From assembly GCF_937616625.2 (NCBI RefSeq), contig NC_065571.1:22890201-22954200 (forward strand): a stretch of DNA of 64,000 nt. The letters run 5' to 3'. This document shows, in pieces, positions 63,601-64,000 of the stretch; the first letter of the stretch is position 1; each line of letters opens with the position of its first letter. Made by a program: the position numbers and the translations under genes. This stretch comes from Mercurialis annua. Lineage: Eukaryota > Streptophyta > Magnoliopsida > Malpighiales > Euphorbiaceae. The notes beneath the pieces were generated by a model. That model saw only the letters and a list, made by a program, of their open reading frames with translations, searched no databases and was not told the origin of the DNA.

Positions 63601-64000
63601 AGTCAAACGTTTACAAACGATATGAAACAAATTTAAACGTTTCACCTTTTTAGCGATTTAAGCCAAACGTTTACAAACGTTACGAAACAAATCCAAATGT
63701 TTCACCGTTTTAATGATTTAAGCCAAATATTTACAAACGATATGAAACAAATCCAAACGTTTTGCCTTTATAGAGATTTAAGCCAAACGTTTACAAAAGT
63801 TACGAAACAAATCCAAACGTTTCACCTTTTTAGCGATTTAAGCCAAACGTTTACAAACGTTACGAAACAAAACCAATCGTTTTAAACGTTACGAAACAAA
63901 ACCAAACGTTTTACATTTTTTGCAATTTAAGCCAATGCTTTACAAACGTTTCAAACCAAAACCAAGCATTTCACCTTTTTAGCAATTTAAGCCAAATGTT
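57641..64000 (+). repeat. Second higher-order repeat, copy 2 (partial)
   Basis: Near-identical continuation of the 8,230-bp unit, cut by the window end after about 6.36 kb. Scattered single-base differences are visible, for example the start of the unit near 57,735 and TTCAAA versus TCCAAA near 61,270. One 10-bp deletion lies at about 62,181. Whether more copies follow cannot be seen. Confidence 0.9.
62176..62187 (+). repeat. 50-bp monomer created by a 10-bp deletion
   Basis: Copy 2 reads CCAAACGTTACG where copy 1 (53,947-53,968) reads CCAAACG TTTACAAACG TTACG. Exactly the 10 bp between two AAACGTT boxes are missing, which changes the unit offset from 8,230 to 8,220. Because the undeleted partner is known, the direction of change is clear. 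Confidence 0.9.

Larger units (their letters stand above)
44241..64000 (+). repeat. 60-bp satellite array, right block
   Basis: The same monomer family in the same orientation as the left block, continuing off the right edge. It resumes directly after the LTR with CGATTTATCTTTTTAGC, which matches a CGTTTCATCTTTTTAGC-type monomer at all but two positions. The block lacks the TAAA-insertion monomer common on the left and uses its own variants, such as AAATCTATAC, CTTTAGAAAAGTTACC and ATCAAAGCGTTTTACC. It contains its own 8.23-kb higher-order repeat. The two blocks therefore share ancestry at monomer level but were amplified separately. Confidence 0.97.

Noticed and set aside
1..64000. Telomeric or interstitial telomere repeat
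   Set aside because: CTTTTTAGC and TTTAAG resemble parts of plant telomere motifs, but no tandem TTTAGGG or CCCTAAA run is present.

Overview
The window is almost entirely plant-type satellite DNA. One AT-rich tandem repeat with a monomer of about 60 bp fills positions 1-41,502 and about 44,241-64,000, always in the same orientation. Between the two arrays is a 2.7-kb non-satellite block that looks like a solo LTR of a plant Ty3/gypsy-type retrotransposon (starts TGTAATATCCCG, ends CA, no coding interior). I found no credible protein-coding gene, tRNA, rRNA or CRISPR array. The satellite plus the LTR style suggest a eudicot plant and a heterochromatic (centromeric, pericentromeric or knob-like) locus. 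I cannot name the species, and centromeric function is not shown by the sequence.

Monomer consensus by blocks: positions 1-20 TTTCACCTTTTTAGCAATTT, positions 21-40 AAGCCAAACGTTTACAAACG, positions 41-60 TTACGAAACAAATCCAAACG. It looks like two diverged 30-bp halves (17 of 30 positions agree in my hand alignment). AAACG boxes sit at 26-30, 36-40 and 56-60, so they are spaced by multiples of 10 bp. Most variation falls on CpG sites (ACGTTT to ATGTTT or ACATTT), as expected for methylated DNA.

Layout. Positions 1-3,200 are an older, diverged relative of 11.43-14.05 kb and carry their own 699-bp duplication. Positions 3.2-7.3 kb are irregular satellite with about 1-kb sub-repeats. Positions 7.33-12.36 kb hold a 2.5-kb tandem duplication. 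Positions about 9.02-37.18 kb hold three successive copies of a higher-order unit: 8,825 bp, then 9,699 bp, then about 9.6 kb. Copies 2 and 3 carry an extra segment (net 874 bp) that copy 1 lacks. Positions 37.2-41.5 kb are irregular satellite without a long-range copy in the window. The LTR lies at 41,503-44,240. Positions 44.2-46 kb are diverged satellite, 45.96-49.2 kb a 1.65-1.68-kb duplication. From about 49.41 kb a second, unrelated higher-order unit of 8,230 bp begins. Its second copy starts near 57.64 kb and runs off the window.

The biology here is genome dynamics, not gene function: nested segmental amplification at 30 bp, 60 bp, about 1 kb, 1.5-2.5 kb and 8-10 kb, with two independently amplified blocks separated by an unhomogenised zone that received a retroelement. 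All boundaries and similarities were read by eye; long-range boundaries may be off by tens of bases.
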